DNA of 64,000 bases from Collybiopsis luxurians FD-317 M1 (GCA_000827265.1 KN834776.1:117448-181447); one strand, 5' to 3'. Shown: positions 25,027 to 38,222, counted from the first letter of the stretch. A program made the numbers and translations. The notes: generated from the letters alone by a model not told the origin.

Positions 25027-26657
25027 TTATTGGCGCGTCTCTGCAGCAAAAGCGAGGAGGTTGTTCCGCACTTCGGCGGCGGTGACACCTCCACCCAACG
25101 TATAGACCACCTTGCTCACTTCGAAGCCATTGAATTGACTAGCCGCACAGACGGTATAGGCTCCCATGTTGTCAAAACCTAGCCAATCGCCGACCCGAAG
25201 GCCTGCAGGAAGGTTGGTCTTTGGTGAGACGCAGTCGATAGAGTCACAGGTCGGCCCCCAAACGCTGCTCAGGCAAACCGGCTCCGAAGAAGGAACGTGG
25301 AATGAACCGTTCATCGACAGAACGTACGGGTGTGCGACCTGATGATCGAAGAGAATGCAGTTGAAAGCGCCGTACACGCCATCGTTGATGTAGTCTACGC
25401 CACAACACGTATGAGAACTCTGGACTTTGGGGGGGCACAGAAGGAAATAAACTCACACATGACGGACGGATGATCAGATAAGGTAGCATTTTCGTTAATA
25501 GTCGTCGAATCGGAAAAAGGAGCCCTGCGTGCGATGATATTTGCTGCCAAACTGAACGCTTTGGACACATAGAACCTTCCAGGCTCCGCAATCACTTTGA
25601 TATTCGTTCGATCGGGAAAATGTTGATGAATGGCATCCGTCAAAACTGACGCTGCCTGTTCGAACAATGCGTCCTCGAAACCCCCACCTACATCGAGAAG
25701 AGTGAAGGAAAAGCCGGCCTCTTTAGCCATGTCAAACACAGAACGGGCACGGGCGATAGCATCTGAATATACGGATGGGTCATAACAACCACTCCCAACG
25801 TGGAAGCTGACACCTATGACATCAAGATGCAGTTCCTTCGCTTTAGCGAGAAGGCCAGGAACCGTAACAAGGGGAGCACCATATTTGAGACCGAGTTGAC
25901 ATAGGCTTTTGGTGTCGTCTGTAAGGATGCGAACCACGAGTTTTGCACGAGGATGTGTGCGGGCAACCTTGTGTAGCTCATCCATGTTGTCAAAGGTCAT
26001 GGCATCGACGCCCATCTTGCAAGCATTGCGAATGAACGAGTTGGCCTTACAGGGATTAGCGAAGATAATGCGACTAGGGTCAATACCGCCGATGCTAAGA
26101 ACCTGCGAAATTTCTCCGTTGGACGCGCAGTCAAAGCCAGCACCCAAGGAAGCTAAAAGACGCAAGACATAAGGGTCGGGGTTGCATTTGACAGCTAGTT
26201 TAACGCGTCAATGTCAAGAAATCCCCTAGAAACTAAAAGGGTACAAACCATAGAAAGGCGTAATCTCCGGTAAACAGGCGACCCAGCGTAGGTGCTGTCG
26301 GTACACCTGACTCAAGTCCGCCACAAAGAAGGCTTTTTCGGCGTCGGGTTCGGCGTCGTTTGCCAAACGGGAAGCGTTCATGATCCCATTCCGCAAATGA
26401 ATCTCGGGATGGCCGAAGTGAAGAGGGGGCAAAGAGGGAAAGAAACTAGGTTCAGAACCGGCTTCGGTTCCCCCAAAGCCATCGGAAGTAAGACGTAGTG
26501 GCGAATTGGTAGAGAGTAAATCGTGAACGAGGGCATTTGTATTAGGGTTTGTCACGTTTTCGAGGTCGAGGTTATGGAAGCGTGATAGATGTTCGGAACG
26601 GGAAACGTCATGATCTATGGAATTTAAAGACGTGTGAAGAATTTCTACTTGGGACAT
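25027..26657 (-). CDS. Ornithine decarboxylase
   Basis: Converts ornithine to putrescine, the first step of polyamine synthesis, in the cytosol, using pyridoxal phosphate (PLP). Three exons give about 500 residues, somewhat longer than the usual 430-470 because of an N-terminal extension. Splicing across the first intron produces PFYAVKCNPDPYVLRLLASL, which contains the PLP-binding lysine. Other landmarks are FHVGSGCYDP, LLDVGGGFED, AEPGRFYV, YYINDGVYGAFNCILFDH and WGPTCDSID, whose Cys is the catalytic residue supplied to the partner subunit of the dimer. Intron 2 ends GGCGTAG before ACTACATC. No lesion seen. Antizyme-dependent turnover is known for the family but not visible here. Confidence 0.95.
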
Positions 26658-29600
26658 TCCAACTTGGTTTTGTTCAGGGGAAGAGGAGGATAGTGAAGCG
26701 TCTATGATTGAGTCTATGGGTAGAGGCTCGTAAGAGCTCTGATATTCCAGTGGTAGAGATTCTTGTAAAGCTGTAATGGTTGTTTTCGTTATTCGAGCTC
26801 GAACTACCGAACCTTAACCGCCACGGTCAGTGAAGATCCGGGCGGACGAGGACGGTAAATTCAAGAGACTGTCAGTAGATGTGGGTTCCTCGCTCCCTGT
26901 ACAGCGAGGAAAAAGCTTGAAGGGTCGAGAAAATTGGTAGTTTTTTTTTTCTGGCAGACCTCTTAGGGAGGTTCACCTGCAACCAATTAGATCTATATAA
27001 TGCCAGTTTGACGCTCTACATACCTCGTACAGATACCCACCTAAAAATCGTTGAAAATCATCAAGAATCACGGAAAAAAAGCAGCAAGTAGGCGTGACTC
27101 ACTCAAGGGTCAACAAGCGAAGATCGCCGTTTCTTGCTTGGTCAAAAATGGTGCCACAGAGGGTCTCTGAAGTCGCGCTACAGAGACGACCACAGGGGAA
27201 TATTCAAAATTTGTTCAAGTGCTCGGTGTCGACAGAAAGGAAGGGACAAAATTTTGGCTTTCCCATCGATGACCTTTTTTTTGCCGGTGGCCCGGAACAC
27301 TGCCGCTGGCGATGAGTCAGCACTACACTAACCAAGTTCGACTCTGCCTTTTTGAAGTCTATCCCTGGCATGAAAGTCTAAACTTCAACGTCTTTACTCT
27401 CTTCCTCATCTTTGCAGTATGTCGTTCATTATTCTCGGTAAGTCGACAAGCTGGTAAGTCACTGCCTCAGTCATTATTCAGTGAATATATAAAATCAAGA
27501 CAACTAAGTACAACGGAGCTGCAACGGAGGAATCTCTTCTATGTACTTGATAGGATCCTGTCAATCAGTCTCGCAGATTTCCTTCCGTACATCAACTCAA
27601 TGAATATATGGTAGCACTTGCTGGATGTCGAAAGGTTACTAACCTTCTTTAGCTTATGCCTCTGCCTTGTAGCCTCGAGTTCCGTACCGTCAAACCCGGA
27701 GAGTAAGCTTTCATTTCACTATTCATGACTTCCTATTAAATGTAGAGGGTGTCGAGATGTAATGGCCCATACACCCCCATTACCTTACTCTCGGTATGAC
27801 ATACGCGGTGCGAACAAACTATCACTTAGCCACATCCAGCATGCTGCCCATTCTTATCATATCGAGAATCGAGACCAGCTTCATATTCGTATTTAGAAGA
27901 GAAGTATACTTGACTCCATTACAGGAAATCTACTCTCATAAGTCGGCTCTCAAACTCTTCCGAGATTACCACCCGCTCTCATTCTCCATTTCAACTACCC
28001 GCTGCTGGTCTTGCCGCCCGAGTAGAAATCATTTCCTTTCTAGTTTCATCTTCTGACCGCCCTCAAGGTACTATGTGTTTCAGACGAACAAACTAAACCC
28101 GCCATTAGTATCCAGAACCAAACCTTATGTCTGCCACCGCATCAAATTGAAAAATGTGCGCTTTTGTTTCTTAAAAGCTGCGACAGAATGCGACACCCTG
28201 CCGCAGGCGCATAGATCATCCGTCGCTTTTCGACCATGCGATGGTCTATTTTAATAACATTTTCCGCCGACGTTCATCCCAACGCAGTGGGTTCATTCGA
28301 CCGCTAGGTTCTGTCTAATCCTCTAGCCAGCCAATTCAGTGTCCCAGACAACAGTATTGATATACGTATGATACGGCCTTCAATAGCGGTGACAAGCAAT
28401 GGAGCTGCCCTTGACAAGTGATGTGTTATATCCTCCTCCACGCTGTTCCTGTACGTATGCCGTTGAAGGTGTACGTTACTCGAGGGTCAATTTCCCAATC
28501 TTCTATTTTGATGATCGAGGTCAGGGCGCACTGAACTGAACGCATCTTTCAATGCTTGAATAAACTTTCGGACAAGTTTACGTTTACCCCCCTCCCCTCC
28601 CTTCCATGTACTATATGTGTTGAATAATACTCCGAACGCCGTGATTTTTTGCTATTTCAAGCAAGTGAGTTGTATTGGCATGTATTGAAGCTTCCTTTAA
28701 AGGCTTCGCGGGTTTATTGGCATGTCACGGCTTTTTTTTAACTTTCTCTCCAAATGTCGAAAGAGCCTAGATCATGGTACTTTTGGGCGCGGTAAGGATT
28801 GACGTATAACTGACTTCCTTAAGAGGACAAGATGGATACGGAGTGCAACTCTAGTACTTATGAGTATGTAGTGCGCATTTTTTTCCTACTAGAAATCGCG
28901 ATCGAGACTCTGTCACTTTTATTTCTACCGAGCAGACGGTTTTGTTTTCACTTTCCCTCCACCCAAAACATATTCAATCAAAGTTCAAAGCCTTGCAGCA
29001 CGGATTAAAAAAGAACTCAAACAATCTTCTACGTTCCCGACAGCTGTGGTGGGTGACCACCCTCATATCCGACTGTGTCCGACATCTTGCTTAAAGGTAA
29101 GGGAATACCGACAGCCCGCAGGACTACCAGTACCCGATTTGGTCAATGCTTCGTTTATTTGAATGAGTTCTCTATTTTAGTTACTTTGAGAGCTTCTCAA
29201 AATCACTTTATTGGAAGCTGACTTTCGCAAGCAACTCTCCGGTTGATCCATCACGCGTATGTATAGTTCCTCTACAGGAAGTGTACACTCTACGTCCATC
29301 CCTGATTCCTTAATACCAGAATCCCTGAGATAATTGAAAAGAACCCTCGGAAAAGGCCATGTTTTCCTTTGATAAACGTCAGTTGAAGGGGGGGAGGCGC
29401 ATGGCCATGGACATTAAAAATCAATAGACCGCTTGATGTTGTTCTCACCGGGTGCTCGTCCACCTTCCTTCTAAAGAACTCGAAGACTTGAGAAGACTCC
29501 CCCCAGCGCGTGCGGCGGAGGGAAGACGGCCGGGGGTGGGGGAAAGAAGGCTGACCTATCATCCAATCAACTCTCCGAGTCCTCGAAGCTCAATCAGCAC

Positions 29601-30993
29601 GCGAAACCATTTTGAAAAGAAGTTTCTATTTTTTCTTCCTTATTCAGAGCTCCCTCACCCACCCCCCCTTGCTTCGGCTTCGACTTCTTTTTTTCCTCGA
29701 GATGATGCTCCACCGAGCAAAATAAATTATGGCAACGATTCTACTGGCTTTTCAAACTGAGTGAGGTTCCCACTCGCCGGTAACCGCTCATCGACGTTCC
29801 GTTAGGTGTGTCGTAGCTCATTAGGTAGAGGTGACCGAGAACCCCAAATAGATTTCCATGGTCGATGTGACGATTGAGGGTGCGTTCTTTCAACAGTGAC
29901 GACGACGAAAACTTCCAGGTTATCTTTCATCCCTTCATCTTTAAACATCTCTTCATCTCACATAAAAAAAGAAAAAGAAATGATGTATGAAATCGATGGG
30001 CAATCTGTAAGAACGCGTATCAGAAAGATTCAACTGTTCCCGATTTCGAGATGCTACATACTACATACATATGTTATGTACGTCGGCCTTGGAATGTTTC
30101 TCCAGGCTGCAGCCCCGAAGAAGGAGGTGGGGCGTCCAGTGGACATCCATGTTCAATCGCGAGGAGTCTTCTTGCGATTCAGTGATCCAGATACTACTAC
30201 ATATGTACGTCGGCCTTCGCAGCCCGGAAGAAGGAGGCAGTGAGAGGAGGAGGCGTCCAGTAGGCGTCCGTGTTCAATCGTGAGGAGTCTTCTTGCGATT
30301 CAGTGATCCCTTGGGGGTACATACACCATGTACATAGCGATTCGTAAAACTAATTTAATGAATCATTTTCTATCAATGCCTTAAGTCCGTCGGCCGTTCG
30401 GACTCGTTGCGCCAAGCCTCGAGGAGACTCGGGGGGCTTATCGGATTGACATCCGTAGAGAACATGAGTGTGTGTGGGTGTGTGTAATTTTACATTAATT
30501 TTATTAACATTAATGACGGCTGGGGTTGTCACGAGCGTCGACGTTACCTACGCCGACAAGACTTTCTAGAGGCTAGCTATAGGATTCTTAGGTAGTATAG
30601 GCCTCTTGTCTCCGACGAAGTGAAAATATTGGGTGACATGGGAACGAGGTAAGGGAAAAAAACATGGTTCGAAGCGCCGGAAAATCAACAGGAATTGAAC
30701 TGCGTGTTGAGTATTTTACTCAGTGCAGGCGCCACACACAGGTCACGATGAAAAAGAAACATAGAAAATAGGAATTTTCTCTGGAGAGGCATATACGTGG
30801 ATAATGTACATGTTTATTTTTTACATAAATATATTTTATTTTATTTTCGAATTTTCCCTCCCTGTGATAGTTGTTCGTAAATCGAATACTTCGCGCGGCG
30901 GTTCGCGGATGATGTAAATTTAAACAAGGTATGTAGAGTAGATGCAACAAAAGGCTTCCATTCGGTGTGTGGCGGAAACATGCTTGATGCTAC
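26658..30993. other. Long spacer upstream of ornithine decarboxylase
   Basis: The first few hundred bases after 26657 likely hold the ornithine decarboxylase promoter and leader. From 27 to 31 kb I find only short unfamiliar frames, a degenerate tandem duplication at 30055-30309, and T-rich tracts. No RNA gene could be folded with confidence. Expressed noncoding RNA cannot be excluded. Confidence 0.45.
30055..30309. repeat. Imperfect tandem duplication, about 120 bases per unit
   Basis: Two adjacent units, about 30055-30189 and 30190-30309, share the order ACATATGT..GTACGTCGGCCTT, a GAAGAAGGAGG block, GGCGTCCAGT, and a 40-base block ending GCGATTCAGTGATCC (30148-30188 and 30269-30309). Unit 1 has extra bases after CGGCCTT. 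No coding frame is conserved across both. Confidence 0.75.
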
Positions 30994-32561
30994 TTACAGC
31001 CCTGGGGGCCTCGACTGCAGTCGATGCTTCCAAGAGAGGTGTTGGCTCCCAGGCTCATGCTGCTGGCTGATTGGACCATTAATTACGCGTCCAATAGCAT
31101 AGCAATGAAATCGTACCTTTTGGGGATCGTTTCCTTGGCCTCTCCTTGATGAAGAAGGCGGAGGCATTGAGGAAGTAGGATGAGCGGACGAGGGTAGAGT
31201 CCGCGGCCGCGGAATCGCAGTAGAAGACCATGACGGTAAGGCTGCATCGTGTCTAGCCAAGAAAGGGCTTCCGCTGTGAAGGCGGTTCGTTGGAGTGCCC
31301 TGTGCCCAAGGAGCTGGAGTCGCAGCAGGATTATTCATTGAAAATACAGTTTTAGCCTCCTGGGGTTGTTCGAAAACCGTTGGAGTTCCGGCAGCCCATG
31401 GAAGGAGACCCCCCAGGGGGATATGCTGTACTACTACTCGTTTACCGAGAACTTCAGCCTTTGAAAGGAAATTCAGATATTTACAGACTCGAATGGTCAA
31501 ACTAGGAATATCGATCACCTCATACATTTTGAATAGTCCGGAATTCACCTTGCCCCAGTTCGGCACACCCACAGCAATTGAATGCAGCTGGGACGAGTGC
31601 TCATGAAAGGGACCGTGTTTGACCTCGTGAATGCGCATGATGGACATGAAGTATAGATTAGTTGGAGGCAGAGGGGGGTAAAGAACTGCTGACACTGGGA
31701 TGTCAGTTTGATCTAAAAGAATAGCCAGTCAGAATGATATGTTTAGAGCAAACGAAACTGAAAAAGCCTGAACCTCGCAGTTGACCGCTGCCGAAAATAT
31801 AACTTAAAAAGTGAGAATCGTCTAGGCCCCAGACACCGTGGCTTCCGGCAGGCTCCAAGCGGTAGGTGTCTTGAAGTCTCCAGCAAAGTTGCAGGTACCG
31901 TAAAAATAATGTCAGTATTATTGCACGCTCTTCCTCGACCTCGGGCTCAAAGAACCGTGTGAGGGTCAAACATAAAAGAAGTAGGGCGAACGAGGCTTCA
32001 TGGCCAGTGCCATAATCCATCCGGACAAAAGACCCAAAGGAAGTCAGAAAGTACGGCTTGACATGAGGAACTAGAACGCTGTACTCGAGCGGAAGTAGAC
32101 GAGTTAGTAGGTTATCGGCTTCCTGGGAAATTATCATTGCGGATGTGGGTTCAAGCTCGCATACGCCAGACTAACCTCTTCTAGTCGTTTGCCCCAGGTC
32201 CGGAAGGCAAGGTTTCCGAATCGCTGAGGAGATTCGAGAGGCGGAATCTCGTCAATCCATTTATCTAAAGTGTTCAGTAGATTGACCATGTTCAAGATGG
32301 CCTTTTTCGCTTCATTAACCTTGGATAAAGAAGTGTATTTCGCCTACATACATTACTTGGTGACTGAGAGCTCCACGGTAGTGTGATTCCTACTACGGCT
32401 TCGTTCAGTCTTCGTAGGAAAATGGATAGATCTTGATAAGATTGAGTGTTCCGCCAAGTTTGAACATCTTCTTCGAGGTAAATCTTCTTAGTGGCCTGTT
32501 CAAGAGTGGAAATTTCTGCGAGAGAGACACTTCTGAGCGGCGTTCGAAAGCCCCCCGACAT
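30994..32561 (-). CDS. PP2A phosphatase activator (PTPA/Rrd family)
   Basis: PTPA is a peptidyl-prolyl isomerase that activates PP2A and related phosphatases. The start MSGGFRTPLRSVSLAEISTL at 32561 leads to ESPQRFGNLAFRTWGKRLEE, then LPLEYSVLVPHVKPYFLTSF, GSFVRMDYGTGHEASFALLL, ELCWRLQD-like and EPAGSHGVWGLDDSHFLSYI, followed by PPTNLYFMSIMRIHEVKHGP, FHEHSSQLHSIAVGVPNWGK and VNSGLFKMYEAEVLGKRVVV. These are the conserved PTPA blocks including the ATP/substrate pocket motif HGVWGLDD. A Pro/Ser-rich tail follows; its last splice is uncertain, so the stop at 30994 is provisional. The gene is divergent from Ku70 with 170 bases between start codons. Confidence 0.92.
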
Positions 32562-32731
32562 TATTGCCTCTGCAGATGAGAGTACAAGTGGAAATCTCCC
32601 CTCTGGTCCGTGCGTCGAATGTCGTGACCTCAGCGATGACTCTTTCCACGTGACATTTCTCGTCGCGCGTTGAGTCACCGTCACGACTTGCTCACGATCC
32701 ACATTCACGACACTCGCGACTGACAGTGACC
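32562..32731. promoter_or_regulatory. Shared divergent promoter region of PTPA and Ku70
   Basis: Only 170 bases separate the two start codons, so both promoters must overlap or extend into the first exons. The stretch is rich in GTCACGAC/CGTGA-like words (for example near 32680-32700) that could bind a factor, but no specific site can be named. Confidence 0.5.
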
Positions 32732-35729
32732 ATGGCTCCTTTCGATGACTGGAACACATTTGACGATGAGGAGGATGAGGAACTCCAGGACAACTCGGTG
32801 AGCTCCATCACAGTCTCTGCCAATTTCTTCCAGTTTATGCTTTGTACCACAGTTCTTTGATTCCAAAAAGGACGTGATTCTGTTTTGTATCGATTGTTCA
32901 TCCTCCATGCTTGAGCTGAAAGATGACCCAGAGGAAGAAGGGGCAAAAACCAGTCATCTTTATGCTGCACTCAAGAGCGCTATGCAATTGCAGAAGCGGA
33001 AGGTCATCACTGGCCCTAATGATTCTTTTGGCATCTTCTTGTTCAATACGGTGCGCAATACGGCCAATACCCTCTTCAGCTCATTCATGTGTCTGTCCAA
33101 AGTCTAGGAAAGTAGATGGGTCGCGGACGCAAGTATCCGAACTCAAGCAAAATACGTTTCTTTACCAACCGATAGGTCCCATCTCTGCCCCAACCATACA
33201 AAATCTTATCGAACTGCTAAATGGTAAGTTGACCCTTCAATCATAATCTTCAAATGCTGAATGGTCATCAAGCTGGTCCCGAGGAGCTGCATAAGGAATT
33301 TCCTCCATCCATTCAGATCCCCATGGCAGACGTTTTCAACAGTTGCAACTGGGTAATGCGTGACGGGTACGTAGACAAACGTTTCCAAAGGATATCTATC
33401 GACTTTTGTTTCTTCTAGTGCACCTAAGACAGCGACGAAGCGTGTTTTTCTGATAACCGATCAAGATGACCCTCATCCTGGTCGTGGAAGTCAACAGATG
33501 ATAACCTCTGCCAAAAATGTGTTTGAGGCGAGTCTTCTTGGAATCTTTTTGTCGTCCGTCATAAACACGCCCTTCGCAGGATTTACTAAAACTTGGAGTT
33601 GTGGTAGAACCGTTCTTCATTCAAACTGAAGATAAGCCATTCAGCGTGGCCAAATTCTATTCAGTGAGGTTTTCCCTCTTGATCAGCGATTCGAGCTGAC
33701 TCTTTTTCAGTCGGTACTGCAACATACACCCGCCGAAGACGAGGACGGGGACGGGGACGAAAGTCTCAATGAATCGATATCGATTGCGAGGATAGAAGAG
33801 CTTCTTTCGCAAATGAAGTTTCGCGAGGTACCAAAACGTTCCCATTTCAACATCCCATTCGAGCTTGCCAAAGGTCTCACCATTGGAGTGAAGGGGTAAG
33901 CTCCTGCGTTATTCATCCTCATTCTGGGTTCCCTAATTATTGCCAAAGCTACGGCTTGGTGACGGAACAGAAGAAAGGAGAGTATAGATATTTTGTCGAC
34001 ATGGGTGACCGATTAGAACCGGCAGTAGTCAAATCTGCGGTGCTAGACGAAGTCGGTGTTTATCATCTCTGGTCTAATCCCTCGTGTCTCATTCTCTTAT
34101 AGGATAGGCAGGCCGAAGTTGACAAGTCGAATTTTGTCTATGGTATGGCTGTTGTTGGAGCAGCTGCGACCAACGACAATGAGGATGAGGACGAGGGTAT
34201 CGCAGCTACCAAGGTCGTGAAATCCGGACAAAGAGTAGGTTGTCCACTCCCAGTATTTCTGTCCCTACTCATATTTGCTAGCCGTTTTACACTTCTGAAG
34301 AAATGAAATCGTTTCGCACCTTGGGTTTGGAGCCTGGTGAGTTCAGTTTACCGACGTCTCGTGTTCGTCAAGACTGAGAACGACATATTGGGTAGGGTTC
34401 AAGCTTCTTGGGTTCAAACCGCGCAGCGAGCTCAGGTTCGAAGACAATGTCAAGCATTCGATTTTCATTTATCCTGACGAAAACGTACCTTCTTGATCAA
34501 ACTCCTTCCTGTGGATCGTTGCTCATGGCCTATGATAGACGTATTCAGGTTCGAAGAGAACGTTTACTGCTCTGCTCAAGTCGATGGTTAAAAAGAAAGT
34601 CATTGGTCTTGCGTTGGGGGTTGTGCGTCGAAACTCGACTCCGACCATCTACGCAATCTTACCGCAGGAGGAGGACCAAGAGGAGATGGAACCTGGCGGG
34701 TTCCATCTCATTCCACTACCCTTTGCAGATGATATTCGTTCAGCCCCGATCGAAAAGGGATACATCGGTGTGTTTTACAGTACCTCTAGTATATGTCTAC
34801 GTAAAGTTGACATAGCGGGATGTAGCCTCAGACGAAATCAAAGACGCGGCTCGCCAGTGGATCAACAAGATGACTATAAAATCGGGCTATGTTCCAGATT
34901 CCTATCCTAATCCAGGTTCGTTTTCTCTGCCGTTTTAGGATGAAACCTATTTTTAAATCATTCACTGGAACGTATTCAGCATTAGCATATCATTACGAAC
35001 AGCTGGAAGCAAGCGCGTTTCAAGAGCCCTATAATGCTGATGATTTTGAAGATTTGACAGAGCCCAATTTGGATCAGATTCACGCGGTGAGTGGAGGAAA
35101 AAAAAAAAATTGATCTCCATAGCGATCGCGCGCAGCACCTGTATTGTGATGGTATGTCCGAGTCTGACTGGTCCCACAGAGAGCGGGCCCTCTCCTCAAA
35201 CAATGGAAACTTGGTCTATTGAATGATCACAGTGCGACGTATATCCAGCTCGCATCTGGGTCGAAACGGAAATCGGTATGTTGGATTGGAACCTCCTCGG
35301 GCTTTCTCATGCCTCTTGTATACACGCATACGTACATGCGTCCCTTTAAAACTCACCGCTTTTTTTTGTTTCCAGGATGATGTTGTCGATATTGGGGATA
35401 TAGTTAGTAAATACAAAGCGGGGACTCTGAATAAGGTCAGTTTTTCTCTTCACTCCGTCCCCTCCTAAACTCTAAGTTTTTGTTCTCGTAACTAACTCAT
35501 CGCCGTATATCATGCAGTTTAAGGTTGATGAGCTTAAGGTTAGCTAAAAAAATTGTTTACGTTGCTCGGTACGAGAGGAGGCACTGACGTATCCCTTTGA
35601 TGTTTCTTTTCTTCTTTTTTTTTCCTGTTTTAGGCCTTTTGTCGAAGTCAAAATATATCTACCACGGGAAAGAAAGCTGATCTAATTGAACGAGTGGAAG
35701 CGTGGTGCGAAAAGCAGAAACGAAAGTAG
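32732..35729 (+). CDS. Ku70 subunit of the DNA end-binding Ku complex
   Basis: Ku70 pairs with Ku80 to bind broken DNA ends and start non-homologous end joining, and it also acts at telomeres. After an acidic start (MAPFDDWNTFDDEEDEELQD), splicing gives a von Willebrand-like domain (DVILFCIDCSSSMLELKDDP, NDSFGIFLFNT, TKRVFLITDQDDPHPG). Next come RSHFNIPFELAKGLTIGVKG, GYGLVTEQKKGEYRYFVD, PFYTSEEMKSFRTLGLEPGF, YPDEN and SMVKKKVIGLALGVVRRNS, which form the central barrel. The C-terminus holds a SAP DNA-binding motif (FKVDELKAFCRSQNIYTTGK, KADLIERVEAWCEKQK) before the stop at 35727-35729. More than ten short introns. It looks intact. Confidence 0.93.
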
Positions 35730-36565
35730 TTGTATGGTCACAGGAGGGGCGGACGAATGACATTGGCCACCCGAAAATTGCGGACGTGTTACATAGAGAG
35801 TCTACCCTACCAGGGATATCACGTCGCCAAAATCTGCTCTCCCGCCCATAGCCCGATGGACTGTGGAGTGTCGGAGCCTCGGAGGCGATTGTGCTTTACT
35901 CTACATTCTACATGCTACATGCTTATAAACGTTACTTGAGGTAGCTGTATATTATAATTGCGGATCTTGTATGATGGTGAACGCCGTTTTTCGAGTTGGA
36001 TTCGGTACCGACAGAGGTACTGTATGTTTTTGTGTGATCATTCACTGTTTTTTTTCAATGCATGATCAAGCCGAAAGCCGCCTACATGGTACCATTATAC
36101 CGTACACCAATGACGCTGTCGCAATGTTTCGTGTGCGCGTGCTGCGGTGAATATACAAAATAAATCTCAAAAGCCAGGTCCGAACTTTAATAATACCTTT
36201 GCTACATGTGAGCTGACCGACACGACCGTCGCAAATCATCGTATGCATTTAATATCGTTAATTTTCCAAAAATAAACGGAAAACAAGAGTCCCCTCGCAG
36301 TCGTGCTCATCGTATTGGGTATTTTATTGAGGGCCATACCGGGACGTCAGGTTCAGTTCTGAACAAGACGACTATCGGCTGGGGACATCAGGCTGTTGTA
36401 CACGATCCCCATGTTTCGTGAACCGCACCTCGCACCGCACTCCACAATGGTCGTCGTCAGTTTGAGGCCCCGATCCTCGCATAGAAACCTTGAACTATAA
36501 GTGAAAAAATAAGCTGAAGGCCCTCGCGGGTCACTCTCCTTCGAGTTTGAAGGGATTCCAGAACG
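35730..36565. other. Spacer between Ku70 and tyrosinase genes
   Basis: No gene recognised. The last few hundred bases probably hold the tyrosinase promoter. Frames on both strands are below 100 codons and unfamiliar. Confidence 0.45.
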
Positions 36566-38222
36566 ATGATCCTCGTTGCTTCTTTTCCATCTTTGCTTCT
36601 TAGTCTGCTGTTGGCCGTGTTGACGGTAGATGCGCAATGTATCGAGCCTTCTGTTCGCAGGGAGTGGCGGACACTTACTACTGACGAAAAGGCTGCTTGG
36701 ATTTCAGCAGTGAAGGTGTGTGTCAAGAGTAGGGAGGAAGCACCTGGCGTCGGGGGCACTGAGATGATTGCTGGCTTTTATAGTGCTTAGGATCATCTCC
36801 CCATAACCCGAATCTCACTGCAACAGTCGACCCCTCCATCTCGTTGATTCCCGCTATGAACTCGTCGGGCTCTTTCTGGGATGGTAGGTCGCTTATACTT
36901 ACTGCATCCCTCGCGGATGATGACTGGGACGTTCTTTCTTTCAGATATCTCATACATGCATATGGACTTGAATGTAAGGGACCAACTTCACATCTGATAT
37001 TAACACGTAAATACCTCAGTGCTAAGGATTTTTTGACCGTAGGTGAAGATCCATCAGACAGGCATGTTCCTTCCGTTTCACCGTTGGTTTGTTCATTCGA
37101 TAGAACAAGCCATGATTGAAAAATGTGGATACTCTGCCAGTGCTGGTTTCCCGTATTGGAATTGGACCATCGGTTCGTCGACAATTCTGTCTTTTAGCGT
37201 AGACTGTGACCCTTCCTAATTTACAATCTCACACGTTAGATGCTCCCGACTTTTACGAAGCGAGCTGGTGGCAAGACTCGGACCCCGTGAGTGGTCTCGG
37301 TGGCTGGGGTGATCCCGAGCAGGACTACGAAGTCCAAGACGGCGCTTTCGCCGGGTTTGAACTTTCATACCCCGTCTATCACAAACTGCGCCATCAATTC
37401 ACCTTGCAACCCTTTGCGGCCTTTGCCAATTCGAGCCCCATCATCGCTCAGTTTTTCAACTCCTCCACGATCAACACGGTGGCCAACTCTACGTTCCATG
37501 CTGATCAGATTGCTGCTATCATTGTGGGGAATGCAGGGGACTATGTTGGGTTTCAGCAGAGTTTGGATGGGTGGATTGTGAGTTCTTTTTTTACGACTTG
37601 GAGCTTTTGTGAACGAGGTTTTGGGACTGATCATAAGTATGTTCGCGCTAGGGTGCGCATGGCGCAGTGCACGCTGCCACAGGAGGGTGAGTTTTTTTTC
37701 CCTCATCTCGAATGCGAGAGTACTCATGAGGCTCTCTCAGTGATCTTGCAGGAACCTGCCCCGCAGCGGCGGAGGATTGTATCCCTGGCAATAAATGGTC
37801 ACCGAATTCCCCGCTCTTCTTCTTGCACCATGCGGTAAGGTGTCCTCGTTTAATACTTTGTAGGGTCTTCACTCAACCGACCCCTCTTCCTCGTCGAAAC
37901 ATAAACAGATGATTGACAAGATCTGGTCCGATTGGCAAAACCTCAATGAAACGAGTGCTACGGCATTCTATGGAGGCTCCGTAGAGGCGTTCGACAATGT
38001 TACATACTTTTATGAGTATCCCAACGGAGCTCCTCCAATGCTTAATGTGAGTAACTTGATTTGTTATCTGCTATCTCCAAAGCGAAAGCGATAACGATGA
38101 TTATGTACTTTGTAATCTCATAGACCTCATATCAAATATACACGGACAATATGTTCCCCGGGGCCACCATCGGGGACGTTTTGAACACCACTGCTGGTTT
38201 TCTTTGTTACGTTTACGAGTAA
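36566..38222 (+). CDS. Secreted tyrosinase-domain copper oxidase
   Basis: Type-3 copper enzymes of this family oxidise phenols to quinones. The start at 36566 opens with a signal peptide (ILVASFPSLLLSLLLAVLTV, then DAQC). Spliced copper site A is YMHMDL..KIHQTGMFLPFHRWFVH, carrying three histidines. Copper site B is AHGAVHAATGG and PNSPLFFLHHAMIDKIW, carrying the other three. PYWNWTI, a hallmark after site A, is present. The product is short and ends CYVYE at 38222, without the long C-terminal lid domain of classic fungal tyrosinases, so it resembles the small secreted tyrosinase-domain proteins. At least seven introns. Substrate unknown; melanin, secondary metabolite or defence roles are all possible. 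Confidence 0.9.

Noticed and set aside
29805..29880. tRNA-like A-box word TAGCTCATTAGGTAGAGG
   Set aside because: No matching acceptor stem, anticodon stem or GGTTCGA-type B box at the right distance.
32292..32759. 155-codon minus-strand frame starting MCSSHRKEPW, overlapping the Ku70 start
   Set aside because: The PTPA coding frame is entered at the Met at 32561; the upstream part is just open sequence across the divergent promoter and Ku70 exon 1.
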